Shown here: positions 53,520 through 62,124 of the stretch, one piece after another
Layout of the letters: each line of letters begins with the position of its first letter
Position numbering within the stretch: position 1 is the stretch's first letter
Source: Streptomyces sp. NBC_00353
GTDB lineage: Bacteria > Actinomycetota > Actinomycetes > Streptomycetales > Streptomycetaceae
Assembly (NCBI RefSeq): GCF_036108815.1
Contig: NZ_CP107985.1
Location: forward strand, 124,001-188,000
Length of the DNA stretch: 64,000 bases
Direction: 5' to 3'
Program-made: the position numbers and the translations under genes
Notes under the pieces: model-generated
The model's database searches: none
The model's input: the letters and a program-made list of their open reading frames with translations, nothing else
What the model was told of the DNA's origin: nothing

Positions 53520-53790
53520 TGCGTGGCGGTGATGGGTTGTTCGAGGTCGAGCCGGTCGAGAAGAGGCAGCCGCAGGTTCGTCCGGCGGTGGTGGACAAGC
53601 AGTTCCGGGCGTTCGACCCGCACTAGGTTCTGCTGCTGCCCCCGTCGCTGGACGACTGGCTGCCCCAGGACCACCTGGCCCGGTTCGTCGCCCTGGTCGA
53701 CGATGTGCTGGACCTTACGCCGGTCCTGGCTGACTACACCGAGAAGCGCGGCTATCCGCCCTACGACCCCAGGTTGATGGTGCGGCTGTG
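53520..53790 (+). pseudogene. IS1182 family transposase, N-terminal fragment (copy 1)
   Basis: The frame reads DGLFEVEPVEKRQPQ and FRAFDPH, then an in-frame TAG where copy 2 has CAG, then PPSLDDWLPQDHLARFVALV and YTEKRGYPPYDPRLMVRL before leaving the family at about 53790. It matches the first about 90 codons of the copy at 55874. Confidence 0.8.
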
Positions 53791-53803
53791 GACGGGGAGT
53801 CGG

Positions 53804-54211
53804 TCATGACGACCTTCCAGGTTGCGCTCCGGTGGGGTTACCCGGCGCACTGAGCAGCCAGCGCCAGCGCGGTTGTTCGGTGACTGTCACGGTCAGGCAC
53901 AGCACGGTCGCTGCTGTGGCAGCCCACCAGGGCCAGAGCGCCCACGTTGCCGCTGTGGCGGCTGCGAGCTGCATCAGCACCAGGAGGATCGTCACGATAC
54001 CGGGCACCAATACGGGCGTGCGGCCGCCGGGCCTGTCGCCCGGCGTACTGAAGACCGCGGGCAGCCCGATCAGTATCACCACGGCGCCGATCGCCAGGGC
54101 TATCGAGTGCGGCCACAGGGCCCAGGGAGCGCCCACCCACGCGATGAGTTCGGTGAGGAATCGCAGTGCCCCTCGGGCATAGTCGTTCTGGGACGGATTC
54201 TTGTCGATCAC
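53804..54211 (-). CDS. YrdB/DUF2568-like small membrane protein (cassette 2)
   Basis: 135 aa, GTG start at 54211. Four hydrophobic segments: ALRFLTELIAWVGAPWALWP, ALAIGAVVILIGLPAVFSTP, VTILLVLMQLAAATAATWAL and WAATAATVLCLTVTVT, ending QPRWRWLL plus a short tail. Last gene of the cassette hydrolase-TetR-membrane protein. Function unknown; possibly helps export the compound handled by the hydrolase. Confidence 0.68.
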   Translation of the reverse strand: MIDKNPSQNDYARGALRFLTELIAWVGAPWALWPHSIALAIGAVVILIGLPAVFSTPGDRPGGRTPVLVPGIVTILLVLMQLAAATAATWALWPWWAATAATVLCLTVTVTEQPRWRWLLSAPGNPTGAQPGRSS

Positions 54212-54233
54212 AGTAGTGGCCGCCTGTCGTTTG

Positions 54234-54830
54234 TCAGGGCGTGGGCGCTGCGGGCCCGGGGGTTGGCGTGGTGGCCTGGAGTCCTTGGTCGATGAAGGTG
54301 ATCATCCAGGTGAAGCTGTCGTCGGCGTCTGTGTCGTACTGGAAGCCGCCTGCGACTTCGAGGGTCGAGAACCCGTGCAGCATGCTGCGCAGCATCCGCA
54401 GGGCGTGGACCTCCTGGGCGGGGTCCAGGTGGTATCCGCGCAGCACGGCCGAGAGGGAGCTGAGCGCCCGGTTGCTGGCTGGGATGAACGGGTCGTCGGG
54501 CCCGTCCGGGCGGGCACTGTTGACTGCCGCGTACCGGCCGGGATGTTCTCTCACGTATGTACGCATGGCCTGCGCGGCGGCGGCGAGGGCGTCGCCGCCG
54601 GCGCGGCCCTGCGTTGCGTCGCGGATGGCGTCGCCGAGCTCGGTCACGGCCAGGATGGCGATCCGGTGGGCGAGGTCGGCCTGGCTGGTGAGGTGCTTGT
54701 AGAGCGAGGGGGTCTTGACCCCGAGCCGTTCGGCGACCAGGCCCATGCTGAGCTGGGCGAACCCGATCTCGTCGACCAGCATGGCGCCGGCCTCGGTGAT
54801 CGACGCCGGGGACAGTCCGGCCCTAGGCAA
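54234..54830 (-). CDS. TetR family regulator (cassette 2)
   Basis: 198 aa. HTH: MLVDEIGFAQLSMGLVAERL and VKTPSLYKHLTSQADLAHRI; helical C-terminal domain of the WHG type. Overlaps the hydrolase stop by 8 bp, exactly as in cassette 1. It probably binds the two GCTAA-N5-TTAGC sites upstream of the hydrolase gene. Confidence 0.88.
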   Translation of the reverse strand: MPRAGLSPASITEAGAMLVDEIGFAQLSMGLVAERLGVKTPSLYKHLTSQADLAHRIAILAVTELGDAIRDATQGRAGGDALAAAAQAMRTYVREHPGRYAAVNSARPDGPDDPFIPASNRALSSLSAVLRGYHLDPAQEVHALRMLRSMLHGFSTLEVAGGFQYDTDADDSFTWMITFIDQGLQATTPTPGPAAPTP

Positions 54831-55656
54831 GGGTCAGCGTCCTGGCCAGGAAGGGCAGGGCCAGCGCGACGACCTTCTCGGGTGTCTGGGCGTGCATGTA
54901 GTGACCGGCACCCTCGATGACCACCAGTTCGCCGAGGCCCTGGGGCAGGTCGGCGATGATCCGCTCGCCCTCGGCGCGCGGGTCGGCCCAGTCGGGGTCG
55001 GCGCTGCCCTCGATCACCAGGACCGGGCAGGCGACGTTGGGCAACTGCGCGCCGGCGTCGGCCGCGGACTGACACATGGCCTGCAGAACCTTCATCCGGC
55101 CGGGCTCGCTCATCTTGGCCTCGATGCGCGCCAGTTCGCCGTCCCAGTCGGCGGGCTTGACCGGGTACGCCAGGTCGAGGTACTTCTTCCAGGCTGGCAG
55201 ACTTCCCAGCAAGGCGACCCGCCCCATCAGAGTGGCACCGGCCCGGTAGCGCTTCACCCGCACCAGTCCGCCGAGGTCGTTCAGCTGTTTGCGGGTGAAC
55301 GGTGCCAGTTCGATGACGCCGGTGATCAGGTCGGGCGCGGTGGCGGCCGCGATGGTCGCAGCTCCGCCGCTCATCGACTGGCCGATGATGACGGCCGGGC
55401 CGCCGAGGAGGCGCACCAGGGCGACCAGGTCGCCGGCGATGTCGGAGCGGCTGTAGCCGTCCCAGCCGAGGCCGGAGTCGCCGCAGCCACGCACGTCGAC
55501 GTTCGCGACCCGGTAACCGGCCGCGGCCAGGGCCGGGGCGACGAAGCGGTAGGAGTGCCGGCTGTCGCCCAGGCCGTGCGCCAGAACGACGAGAGGGCCC
55601 TCACCAATCAGGTCGTAGGCGATGGTGTTGTCGCCGATGGTCAGGTGCTCGGTCAT
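54823..55656 (-). CDS. Alpha/beta hydrolase (cassette 2)
   Basis: 277 aa from the ATG at 55656 with GGAGG upstream. Oxyanion HGLGDSRHSYRF, nucleophile Ser in IGQSMSGGAATIAA, Asp in GSADPDWADPRAEG and His in GAGHYMHAQTPE. The sequence is colinear with residues 286-560 of the fusion at 47044-48726. Substrate unknown (ester, lactone or C-C hydrolase). Confidence 0.88.
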   Translation of the reverse strand: MTEHLTIGDNTIAYDLIGEGPLVVLAHGLGDSRHSYRFVAPALAAAGYRVANVDVRGCGDSGLGWDGYSRSDIAGDLVALVRLLGGPAVIIGQSMSGGAATIAAATAPDLITGVIELAPFTRKQLNDLGGLVRVKRYRAGATLMGRVALLGSLPAWKKYLDLAYPVKPADWDGELARIEAKMSEPGRMKVLQAMCQSAADAGAQLPNVACPVLVIEGSADPDWADPRAEGERIIADLPQGLGELVVIEGAGHYMHAQTPEKVVALALPFLARTLTLA

Positions 55657-55677
55657 GACTTCCTCCATTGGGAGTTG

Positions 55678-55712
55678 GCTAACTGCATTAGCTAGAGGCT
55701 AGTGACGTTAGC
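55678..55712. promoter_or_regulatory. Two TetR-type operators before the cassette 2 hydrolase
   Basis: GCTAACTGCATTAGC (55678-55692, perfect arms) and GCTAGTGACGTTAGC (55698-55712, one mismatch) share GCTAA-N5-TTAGC with centres 20 bp apart, about two helical turns. Confidence 0.68.
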
Positions 55713-55873
55713 TGCATGTGTCAACGCACCTCCCCGATCATCGGCTGGTTCCAGCACCCGAGGGTGGCGGAGTAGCGCTGGGCGGCGGGGCAGCTGCCCG
55801 GCGCGTAGTCGTTGGTTCCAGCAACCGGCAACCCGCCTACGTTTCGTGATCATTCGTGCGGGATTATGGCGGT

Positions 55874-56700
55874 ATGGGTGGTGGGGATGGGCTGTTCGAG
55901 GTCGAACCGGTCGAGAGGAGGCGGTCACAGGGCCGTGGGGCGGCGGTGGACAAGCGGTTCCAGGCGTTCGACCCGCACCAGGTCCTGCTGCTGCCCCCGT
56001 CGCTGGACGACTGGCTGCCCCAGGACCATCTGGCCCGGTTCGTCGCCGACCTGGTCGACGAAGTCCTGGATCTGGGGCCGGTCCTGGCCGACTACACCGA
56101 GAAGCGCGGCTACCCGCCCTACGACCCCAGGTTGATGCTGCGGCTGCTGATCTACGGCTACACCACCGGGGTCCGCTCCTCACGGGCGATCGAGCGCAAG
56201 TGCGCCGACGACATCGCGTTCCGGTTCCTGGCCGCCGACCAGGCCCCGGACTTCCGCTCGATATCGCGGTTCCGCCGCCGCCACCTGGACGCCCTCGCCG
56301 ACCTGTTCGCCCAGTCCCTGCACCTCGCGCAGAATCTGGGCATGGTCAAGATGGACCGCGTCGCCCTGGACGGCACGATGCAGGCCAGCGCCTCCAAGCA
56401 CAAGGCGATGAGCTACGGCCGGCTGGTCGACAAGGAAGAACGGATCGAAGCCGAGATCGCAGCCCTGGAGGCCCAGGCCGCCGCTCTGCTGGCCGACGCC
56501 GAGCACGTCGACACCGCCGAGGACCACGCCTTCGGCAGTGACGGCAAGGACACCGACCTGCCCGCCGAACTCGACCGCCGCGAGAAGCGCCTGGCCAAGC
56601 TGCAGACCGCCCGCGCCCAGATCGAGGCCGAAGCCGCACAGAAGGCACGCGAGCACGCCGAGGACAAGGAATGCCACCGCCAGAAGCGTGAGCTGCCCGT
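55874..56700 (+). pseudogene. IS1182 family transposase, C-terminally truncated (copy 2)
   Basis: Open from the ATG at 55874: FQAFDPHQVLLLPPSLDDWL, YGYTTGVRSSRAIERKCADD, FRFLAADQAPDFRSISRFRR and VKMDRVALDGTMQASASKHK (first catalytic Asp), then a coiled-coil linker ending HAEDKECHRQKREL. The last two catalytic residues are missing; the DNA changes near 56700 into the end of the XRE gene. Confidence 0.85.
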
Positions 56701-56741
56701 CACGTGGCCCCTGCTCGTTGACGGCACTCTCGGGGCGGGCC

Positions 56742-57542
56742 TCAAGGCCGGGTGGACAGGCGGCGCAGGGCGCGGGCGGTCGGTGTGTCGGGGTCGGCCG
56801 TCATGAACAGCACTTGCTGGTCGTCCTCGGGGAGATTGAGCACGTCGCAGTTGAGGCGAAGCTCGCCGAGTTCGGGGTGGACCAAGGTCTTCATCCGGTG
56901 CCCGGGGATCCGCAGCGGGTGGGAGGCCCAGATCTCGCGGAACTCCGCGCTGTTCGCCGTAAGGTCCGCCAGGAGGCCGGACAGATTTTCGTCGTGGGGG
57001 TAGCGGTCGGCGGCGGTGCGCAGGCGGGAGACGACGATCTCGGCGAAGTCCTCGTGGCCAGTGGTCAGGACCTGCTCGCGGAGCAGGAAACGGCGGTGCG
57101 CAAGGTTCGGCCGCCGGTCCAGGTCGCCGAGCAGTGCTTGGGCCAGCGGGTTCCAGGCCAGGACGTCGTAGTTCGCCGCGGTGACCAGGGCGGCGGTGTC
57201 CGGGAGCCGGTGCAGCAGGTCGGCAATGTGCCTGCGCACGCGCCGCGGGGGTGCCGTGGGCGGCTGGGGGGTCTGGCCGGCCAGCTGGAAGAGGTGAGTG
57301 CGCTCGGCCGGAGCCAGTCGCAGCGCAGCCGCGAGGCCGTCGAGGATCCGCGGGGAGGGACGCGGCCCGCGCGCCTGCTCCAGGCGGACGTAGTAGTCGA
57401 CGGACATGTGCGCCAGGTCCGCGATCTCTTCCCGGCGCAGACCGCCGGTGCGGCGCCGGGGCACCGCGGGCAGGGCGACGTCCTCGGGGCGCAGTCCCGC
57501 ACGACGGTCGCGCAAGAAGCGGGCCAGTTCGTCTCGGGCCAC
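56742..57542 (-). CDS. XRE family regulator with MmyB-like domain (pair 2)
   Basis: 266 aa from a GTG at 57542 with GAGGAG upstream. HTH: TGGLRREEIADLAHMSVDYY and VRLEQARGPRPSPRILDGLA; the MmyB-like part has NYDVLAWNPLAQALLGDLDR and GELRLNCDVLNLPEDDQQVL. Divergent from the SDR gene at 57621, which it probably represses. Confidence 0.9.
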   Translation of the reverse strand: MARDELARFLRDRRAGLRPEDVALPAVPRRRTGGLRREEIADLAHMSVDYYVRLEQARGPRPSPRILDGLAAALRLAPAERTHLFQLAGQTPQPPTAPPRRVRRHIADLLHRLPDTAALVTAANYDVLAWNPLAQALLGDLDRRPNLAHRRFLLREQVLTTGHEDFAEIVVSRLRTAADRYPHDENLSGLLADLTANSAEFREIWASHPLRIPGHRMKTLVHPELGELRLNCDVLNLPEDDQQVLFMTADPDTPTARALRRLSTRP

Positions 57543-57620
57543 CGGGCATCTCCTCGGGCTGTGTCTTCCTGGTATCGATTGTCCCTGGTCGCGTGCCGGG
57601 CCGGCGGCGAGGCTGGTGGC

Positions 57621-58328
57621 ATGGAAATCTTGACTGCGCTGGTCACCGGCGCGAACAAAGGGATCGGCAAGGAAATCGCCCGCCAGCTCGTCCAGGCGGG
57701 ACTGACCGTCTACGTCGGCTCGCGGACCGCCGAACGTGCGGAACATACCGTCGCCGACATCGGCGGTGACGCGAGGCCTCTGGTCCTCGATGTCACCGAT
57801 CCTGTGAGCATCGCCTCGGCGGCGGACCGTATCGCCGCTCTGGACGTCCTGGTCAACAACGCGGGCGTCTCCCCCGCTGAGGGTATGGGCGCGCAGGACG
57901 AGGACGTCGATACCTTCCGCCGGGTCTATGAGACGAACGTATTTGGCGTGGTGGCGGTGACCAACGCGCTACTGCCGGCCCTGCGGCGCTCCGCCCACCC
58001 AAGAATCGTGAACATCTCCAGCGGGACCGGGTCGCTTGCGGCCGCCGCCACCGAGCACTCCGGGTTCCGGGGTGCCTTCGCCTCCTACCGCTCATCGAAG
58101 GCGGCCCTGAACGCGTTGACCCTGTTCTATGCCCAGAGCCTTGCCAGCGACGGATTCAAGGTCAACGCCTTGGCACCTGGTCTGCGACGAACCGATCTGA
58201 ACGCCGCCGCGGCTGCGGGCGGGGACCCGGCCGAGGCGGCCGCCGGCGCGGTCCGGCTGGCAACGCTGACTGACGACGGACCCTCCGGCGCGTTCTTCTC
58301 CTGGGACGGAACACCGGTCCCCTGGTAG
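57621..58328 (+). CDS. SDR family oxidoreductase (pair 2)
   Basis: 235 aa, ATG at 57621. TGANKGIGKEIARQLVQAG, DVLVNNAGVSPAEG, Ser in IVNISSGTGSL, YRSSK as YxxxK and APGLRRTDLN. It belongs to the carbonyl-reductase-like SDRs. Only 78 bp separate it from the divergent regulator start. Confidence 0.9.
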   Translation: MEILTALVTGANKGIGKEIARQLVQAGLTVYVGSRTAERAEHTVADIGGDARPLVLDVTDPVSIASAADRIAALDVLVNNAGVSPAEGMGAQDEDVDTFRRVYETNVFGVVAVTNALLPALRRSAHPRIVNISSGTGSLAAAATEHSGFRGAFASYRSSKAALNALTLFYAQSLASDGFKVNALAPGLRRTDLNAAAAAGGDPAEAAAGAVRLATLTDDGPSGAFFSWDGTPVPW

Positions 58329-58429
58329 CCGCCCCATGGTCATCGGCAAGGCACACCGCGCCACCGGGACCCCTTCATCTCTCGGGTGAGGCTTCCGGTG
58401 CGCCGATCCACTCCTGGACTGGCGAGCGA

Positions 58430-58640
58430 TGTCACCGCGATGGGCTCCGCTGGCGTCCGGCTGCGGACTCGGCGCGCATCCCGGTGGCCTCGAAGGACAC
58501 GCGCTTGCCCTGGCCGGCGAGTACGACCGTGTTCCCGCCGAGGGCGGCGGCGGTTGGGGGCCGGCCGGACCAGCCGTCCACCTCGACGTTCTTCACGCCG
58601 ATGCAGACCAGGACGGACTGTCGCGCCAGGCCGGATTGGG
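58430..58640 (-). pseudogene. Unrecognised C-terminal remnant
   Basis: The minus strand reads SVLVCIGVKNVEVDGWSGRP, PTAAALGGNTVVLAGQGKRV and SFEATGMRAESAAG before a stop. The pattern is protein-like (hydrophobic/Gly strands) but no family is recognised, and the upstream part is not continuous. The rest of 58329-58729 shows nothing else. Confidence 0.3.
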
Positions 58641-58729
58641 TGCGCGGGGTGGCGGGGCGGCGAGGCGTGTTCGCGGTGGAAGGATCAGTGGACGCGTGAG
58701 GTGGAGTTGTCGGGCAGGGTTGAATGAGG

Positions 58730-58987
58730 TCACCTCCCTCTCTGAGAACTGCGGGCAGCGGTCTTGGCCGGGGCCGCCGGGGCGGCTGGGGCTCTGGTGG
58801 TGTCCTTCTTGCTCTTGCGGGGCCGCATCACGGACCACAGGGGACTGCCAGGGAGGGTCTTGTTCTCCGCTGTCTCCAGCAGCGTCAGTTTGTCCTGGTG
58901 GGTGAGGCGGCTCAGCTCACGCTGCCCGGTCTTGTCCCCCATTTCGCGCCAGGTGGTGACCCCCTCCTCACGGGCCGCCTTCTTCAC
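58730..58987 (-). CDS. Small charged protein downstream of the coiled-coil fragment
   Basis: 85 aa from a GTG at 58987 that overlaps the upstream stop as GTGA. Reads EEGVTTWREMGDKTGQRELS then RLTHQDKLTLLETAENKTLP, with an Ala/Pro/Lys-rich tail. No family is recognised. The overlap suggests translational coupling to the coiled-coil frame. Confidence 0.45.
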   Translation of the reverse strand: MKKAAREEGVTTWREMGDKTGQRELSRLTHQDKLTLLETAENKTLPGSPLWSVMRPRKSKKDTTRAPAAPAAPAKTAARSSQRGR

Positions 58988-59214
58988 GCTCCCATGACGA
59001 ACGGCGCCAGGTAGCCGAGTTTCTCGGCGCGTTCCCGCTGCGCCTGGCGCTCCGCTGCCTCCTCTTGTTCACGCTGCACGGCCAACGCCCGCTCCACCCG
59101 CTCCCGTCGGGCGGCCTCGTTCCGCTCGCGCCGCTCCGTCAGCTGCTGCTCCGTCTGTTCGCGCCGCTCCTTCTCTCGCTGAGCCGCACGCCGCTCCTCC
59201 TGCTCACCCGCCAC
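58984..59214 (-). pseudogene. Coiled-coil protein fragment
   Basis: 76 codons from a GTG at 59214, almost wholly charged coiled coil (REKERREQTEQQLTERRERN, AQRERAEKL) ending GYLAPFVMGA. It resembles the N-terminal coil of the Mrr-type protein at 12300. Its upstream end lies back to back with a tpg fragment, so the N-terminus is probably missing. Confidence 0.5.
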
Positions 59215-59383
59215 CTACGCAGCCCGCCTCTTCGACGCGCAGGCCGCCGGCGCCCCGGAGCAGCAGCTCCAGGCCGTCCTCGCCGAAGGCCTCCAGCAGG
59301 AGTACTTCAAGGACCGCGGCCGCCGTGCCGACGGGGTCCTGGTCGAATTCACCGACATCGACTACGTAGAACTCAGCTTCTGA
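59205..59383 (+). pseudogene. tpg: Telomere terminal protein Tpg, C-terminal fragment (second)
   Basis: The frame reads ATYAARLFDAQAAGAPEQQL, QAVLAEGLQQEYFKDRGRRA and GVLVEFTDIDYVELSF before TGA at 59381. This is the last about 57 residues of canonical Tpg, closer to the chromosomal type than the copy at 13977. No start codon precedes it; the rest is replaced by the coiled-coil fragment on the other strand. Confidence 0.82.
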
Positions 59384-59493
59384 ATGCCTCCGGCCTGATG
59401 GTCGGATACACCCCATATGAGCCGAGGCGCGATAGCTGTCACATAAGCAGGCTTGCGGTGGGCAGGGAGCGAACTCGGGAGGCGCGCACGCGG

Positions 59494-60342
59494 TCAGGGG
59501 GTCGTCGGCGTGAGGTCCTGCAAGCCCACCACCCGCAGCAACTGCAAGCGCTCGTACGACGCCGTGCCCGGGCGGGCCGTGTGGATGACGAGCTGCTGGT
59601 TGTGGTCGGAGTTGACGAGGATCTCGCAGTCGAGTTCGAGGATGCCGATCGTAGGGTGCCTGAAGCGTTTCGTGGCGGCGCGGCGTACGGCGACCTCGTG
59701 TTCGTCCCAGAGGTGGGCGAACTCCTCGCTTGCGGCACACAGTTCGGCGACGAGGGCGGCGGGTTCGGGGTCCGTGGGGCGGGCCGAGGCCACCGCTCGC
59801 AGGCCGGCGACCTGCTCGCGGGCGCGCTCCGGGCGGTCCTCGGGCGGGAACAGCTCCTGGGCCGCCGGGTCCAGGAAGAAGCGGCGGATCATGTTGCGTT
59901 CTCGGGGCGGGCGGGCGAGAGCGTCTCCGCTCAGTGCCCGCGACAGCGCGTTCTGGGCCAGGACCTCACCGCAGTCGGTCGCCACCATCGCCGGGGTGTC
60001 GTACAGCCGGTCCAGCACCAGGAGCAGGCCCGGGAGCACATGCGTGCTGGTTGCCTCCCGGCGCGGCGGCTCTTCACCGGTGAGGTGGAAGAGGTGGTCG
60101 CGTTCGTCCTCCGTCAGGCGCAGGGCGCGGGCCAGCGCAGTGAGCATTTGGCGGGAGGGACGCGGGCCCCGGGACTGTTCCAACCGCGTGTAGTAGTCCA
60201 CGGACATGCCGGCCAGCTGGGCCACCTCCTCGCGGCGCAGCCCCGGCGTACGGCGGCGGGCGCCGGCCGTCAGACCCACGTCGGAGGGGTCCAGGCGGGC
60301 ACGAGCGCGGCGCAGGAAGTCGGCGAGTTCGGCTCGGTTCAC
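59494..60342 (-). CDS. XRE family regulator with MmyB-like domain (pair 3)
   Basis: 282 aa from a GTG at 60342. HTH: TPGLRREEVAQLAGMSVDYY then TRLEQSRGPRPSRQMLTALA; the MmyB-like part includes GEVLAQNALSRALSGDALAR and HPTIGILELDCEILVNSDHN. Divergent from the NAD-dependent reductase at 60480. The GTG has only a weak ribosome site. Confidence 0.88.
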   Translation of the reverse strand: MNRAELADFLRRARARLDPSDVGLTAGARRRTPGLRREEVAQLAGMSVDYYTRLEQSRGPRPSRQMLTALARALRLTEDERDHLFHLTGEEPPRREATSTHVLPGLLLVLDRLYDTPAMVATDCGEVLAQNALSRALSGDALARPPRERNMIRRFFLDPAAQELFPPEDRPERAREQVAGLRAVASARPTDPEPAALVAELCAASEEFAHLWDEHEVAVRRAATKRFRHPTIGILELDCEILVNSDHNQQLVIHTARPGTASYERLQLLRVVGLQDLTPTTP

Positions 60343-60479
60343 CTCGCCAGGGTGCGGGATGCGGGCCGGCTTATCCAGGGACTCCCGATCCCCTGATGAA
60401 GAGGTCTCTCCCGGTCGTCCCCGCATCCGCCGAGGCTGGTCATCAACGACAGGCGACACAGTGCGTTAAGGAGCACATC

Positions 60480-61334
60480 ATGCTGATCTTGGTGACCGGT
60501 ACGACGGGACAAGTTGGACGGCGCTTCGTGCCGAGGCTGCTGGCCCAGCGACAGCCGGGCGAGCAGGTGCGGGTCCTGGTGCGGGACGCGGCCCGTGGCG
60601 AGCGCTTCGCAGAGCTGGGCGCCCAGGTCGCCGTAGGAGACATGCGCGACGAGGAGGCACTCGGCAAGGCACTCGCCGGTGTGGACGCCGTCGTAAACGT
60701 CGCCGCCGCCTTCCGCGGGGTGCCGGATGAGGAGGCGTGGGCCGTCAACCGGGACGCCGCGGTGGCCCTGGGCCGCGCCGCGCAGACCTCCGGCGTGGAG
60801 CGGTTCGTGCAGGTCAGCACGAACAATGTGTACGGCCTCGGACGGGGCCGCCCGCTGACCGAGGAGGACGAGAGTCGGCCGGGCGGCGCGATGTGGGGCG
60901 CCTACCCCGAGTCCAAGGCCGAGGCCGAGCGCGAACTGCTCGCGCTCAAGAGCCTGGACGTACGCATCGGGCGGCTCCCCTTCGTCTACGGCGAGGGCGA
61001 TCCGCACCTCGCCAACTCCTTGCATTGGGCCGCCCGCTGGGCGCCGCACCAGCGCCTGCAGATGGCCCACCACGCTGACGTCGCCCAGGGCCTGATGCGT
61101 CTGCTGTACGCGCCGGGTATCGCCGGCCGGATCTACAACATCGCCGATGACGCTCCCGTCACGACGGTCGAGCTGTACCAGCTCAACGGCGTCGAGGTGC
61201 CCGCCGGACTCCACGAGCTCACGGACCCCGACCCGTGGTTCGGGATCGTGTCCAACCAGCGGATCCGCCGGGAGCTCGGCTTCCGGCCGATCTACCCGAG
61301 CGTCTGGACGGCCCGGGACGCCGGAGCCCTGTGA
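60480..61334 (+). CDS. NAD(P)-dependent epimerase/reductase (pair 3)
   Basis: 284 aa from the ATG at 60480 with AAGGAGC upstream. Extended-SDR motif TGTTGQVGRRFV, VVNVAAAFRG, VQVSTNNVYGLGRG and YPESK as YxxxK. Probably reduces or epimerises a small carbonyl or sugar-nucleotide-like substrate. Likely controlled by the XRE gene it faces. Confidence 0.86.
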   Translation: MLILVTGTTGQVGRRFVPRLLAQRQPGEQVRVLVRDAARGERFAELGAQVAVGDMRDEEALGKALAGVDAVVNVAAAFRGVPDEEAWAVNRDAAVALGRAAQTSGVERFVQVSTNNVYGLGRGRPLTEEDESRPGGAMWGAYPESKAEAERELLALKSLDVRIGRLPFVYGEGDPHLANSLHWAARWAPHQRLQMAHHADVAQGLMRLLYAPGIAGRIYNIADDAPVTTVELYQLNGVEVPAGLHELTDPDPWFGIVSNQRIRRELGFRPIYPSVWTARDAGAL

Positions 61335-61339
61335 CGGTC

Positions 61340-61843
61340 ACTGCGCCGTCAGTCCACCCTTGTGATCCGCCCAACCGGCATCCGTCCGCGGGGTGCAGGG
61401 GCGGTGACATCGCCTCTGCTTCACGTGCTGCTGGTGACAGGTGACCTTCCAGCCGAGTTGCCCGGCCGCTTTGCGCATCGCGGCCCGGATCAGCTCCACC
61501 CCGCCCAGTCCGACGGCTTCCTCATCGTCCAGGCTGGCAGTTCCTTGTCCAGCCACTCCTCGACGGTCCTTCGCCAAGGCTCCGAGGGATCACTGTCGGC
61601 GACGTCGGCCCAGGCGTCCTCCGCCATGCCGGGGTCGATGAACAGGCTGTCGAGGTAGGCGTGCCGGCAGCCCGCGGAACAGGCGCCTTCACTGCCTGTG
61701 GAGCACGTCACCGTCGGGGCCGGGCTACGAACGAAGGCCCCTGGCCGACCAGGCCGGGCCAGCGCGCACTTGGAGCACCAGCAGCCACACCGGTCTGTCG
61801 ACCACTCCTTTGGGCACGGCTTCGCACGCGAGGTGCCACTCAA
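61340..61843 (-). pseudogene. Unrecognised degenerate gene
   Basis: One frame reads YLDSLFIDPGMAEDAWADVA and EPWRRTVEEWLDKELPAWTM; another, overlapping its end, reads GVELIRAAMRKAAGQLGWKV. Both look coding, which suggests a gene broken by a shift near 61500. The family is not recognised. The rest of 61335-62124 shows no other gene. Confidence 0.3.
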
Positions 61844-62124
61844 GTTTCACCGTGCCTGCAGACGTTCCGGGCCGGCCGCGATCTTGCGGGTCTGCCTGAA
61901 TGACGGCTCCACGACGTCAGCATCCACGCACCTGCTCTGGAAACGGTTCGGGTACCTGCTGCTTCGCACCTGTGCAACTGCGCTTACTGGCCCCGGAGAT
62001 CCCCTTGTGGTTCATCTGCGGGGCGACAAAGGTGCAGTCCGAGCCGCGGGCGCGATGGTGCGCCGATTATCTGATGTCCCACTACCGGACCCGGGCTGTA
62101 CCGGGCCGTCGGAGGCACTTGTAC

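Noticed and set aside
57251..57769. 172-codon plus-strand open frame running into the SDR start
   Set aside because: It is antisense to the XRE regulator and its end overlaps the SDR in another frame; the SDR ATG at 57621 has the Rossmann motif in the proper place.
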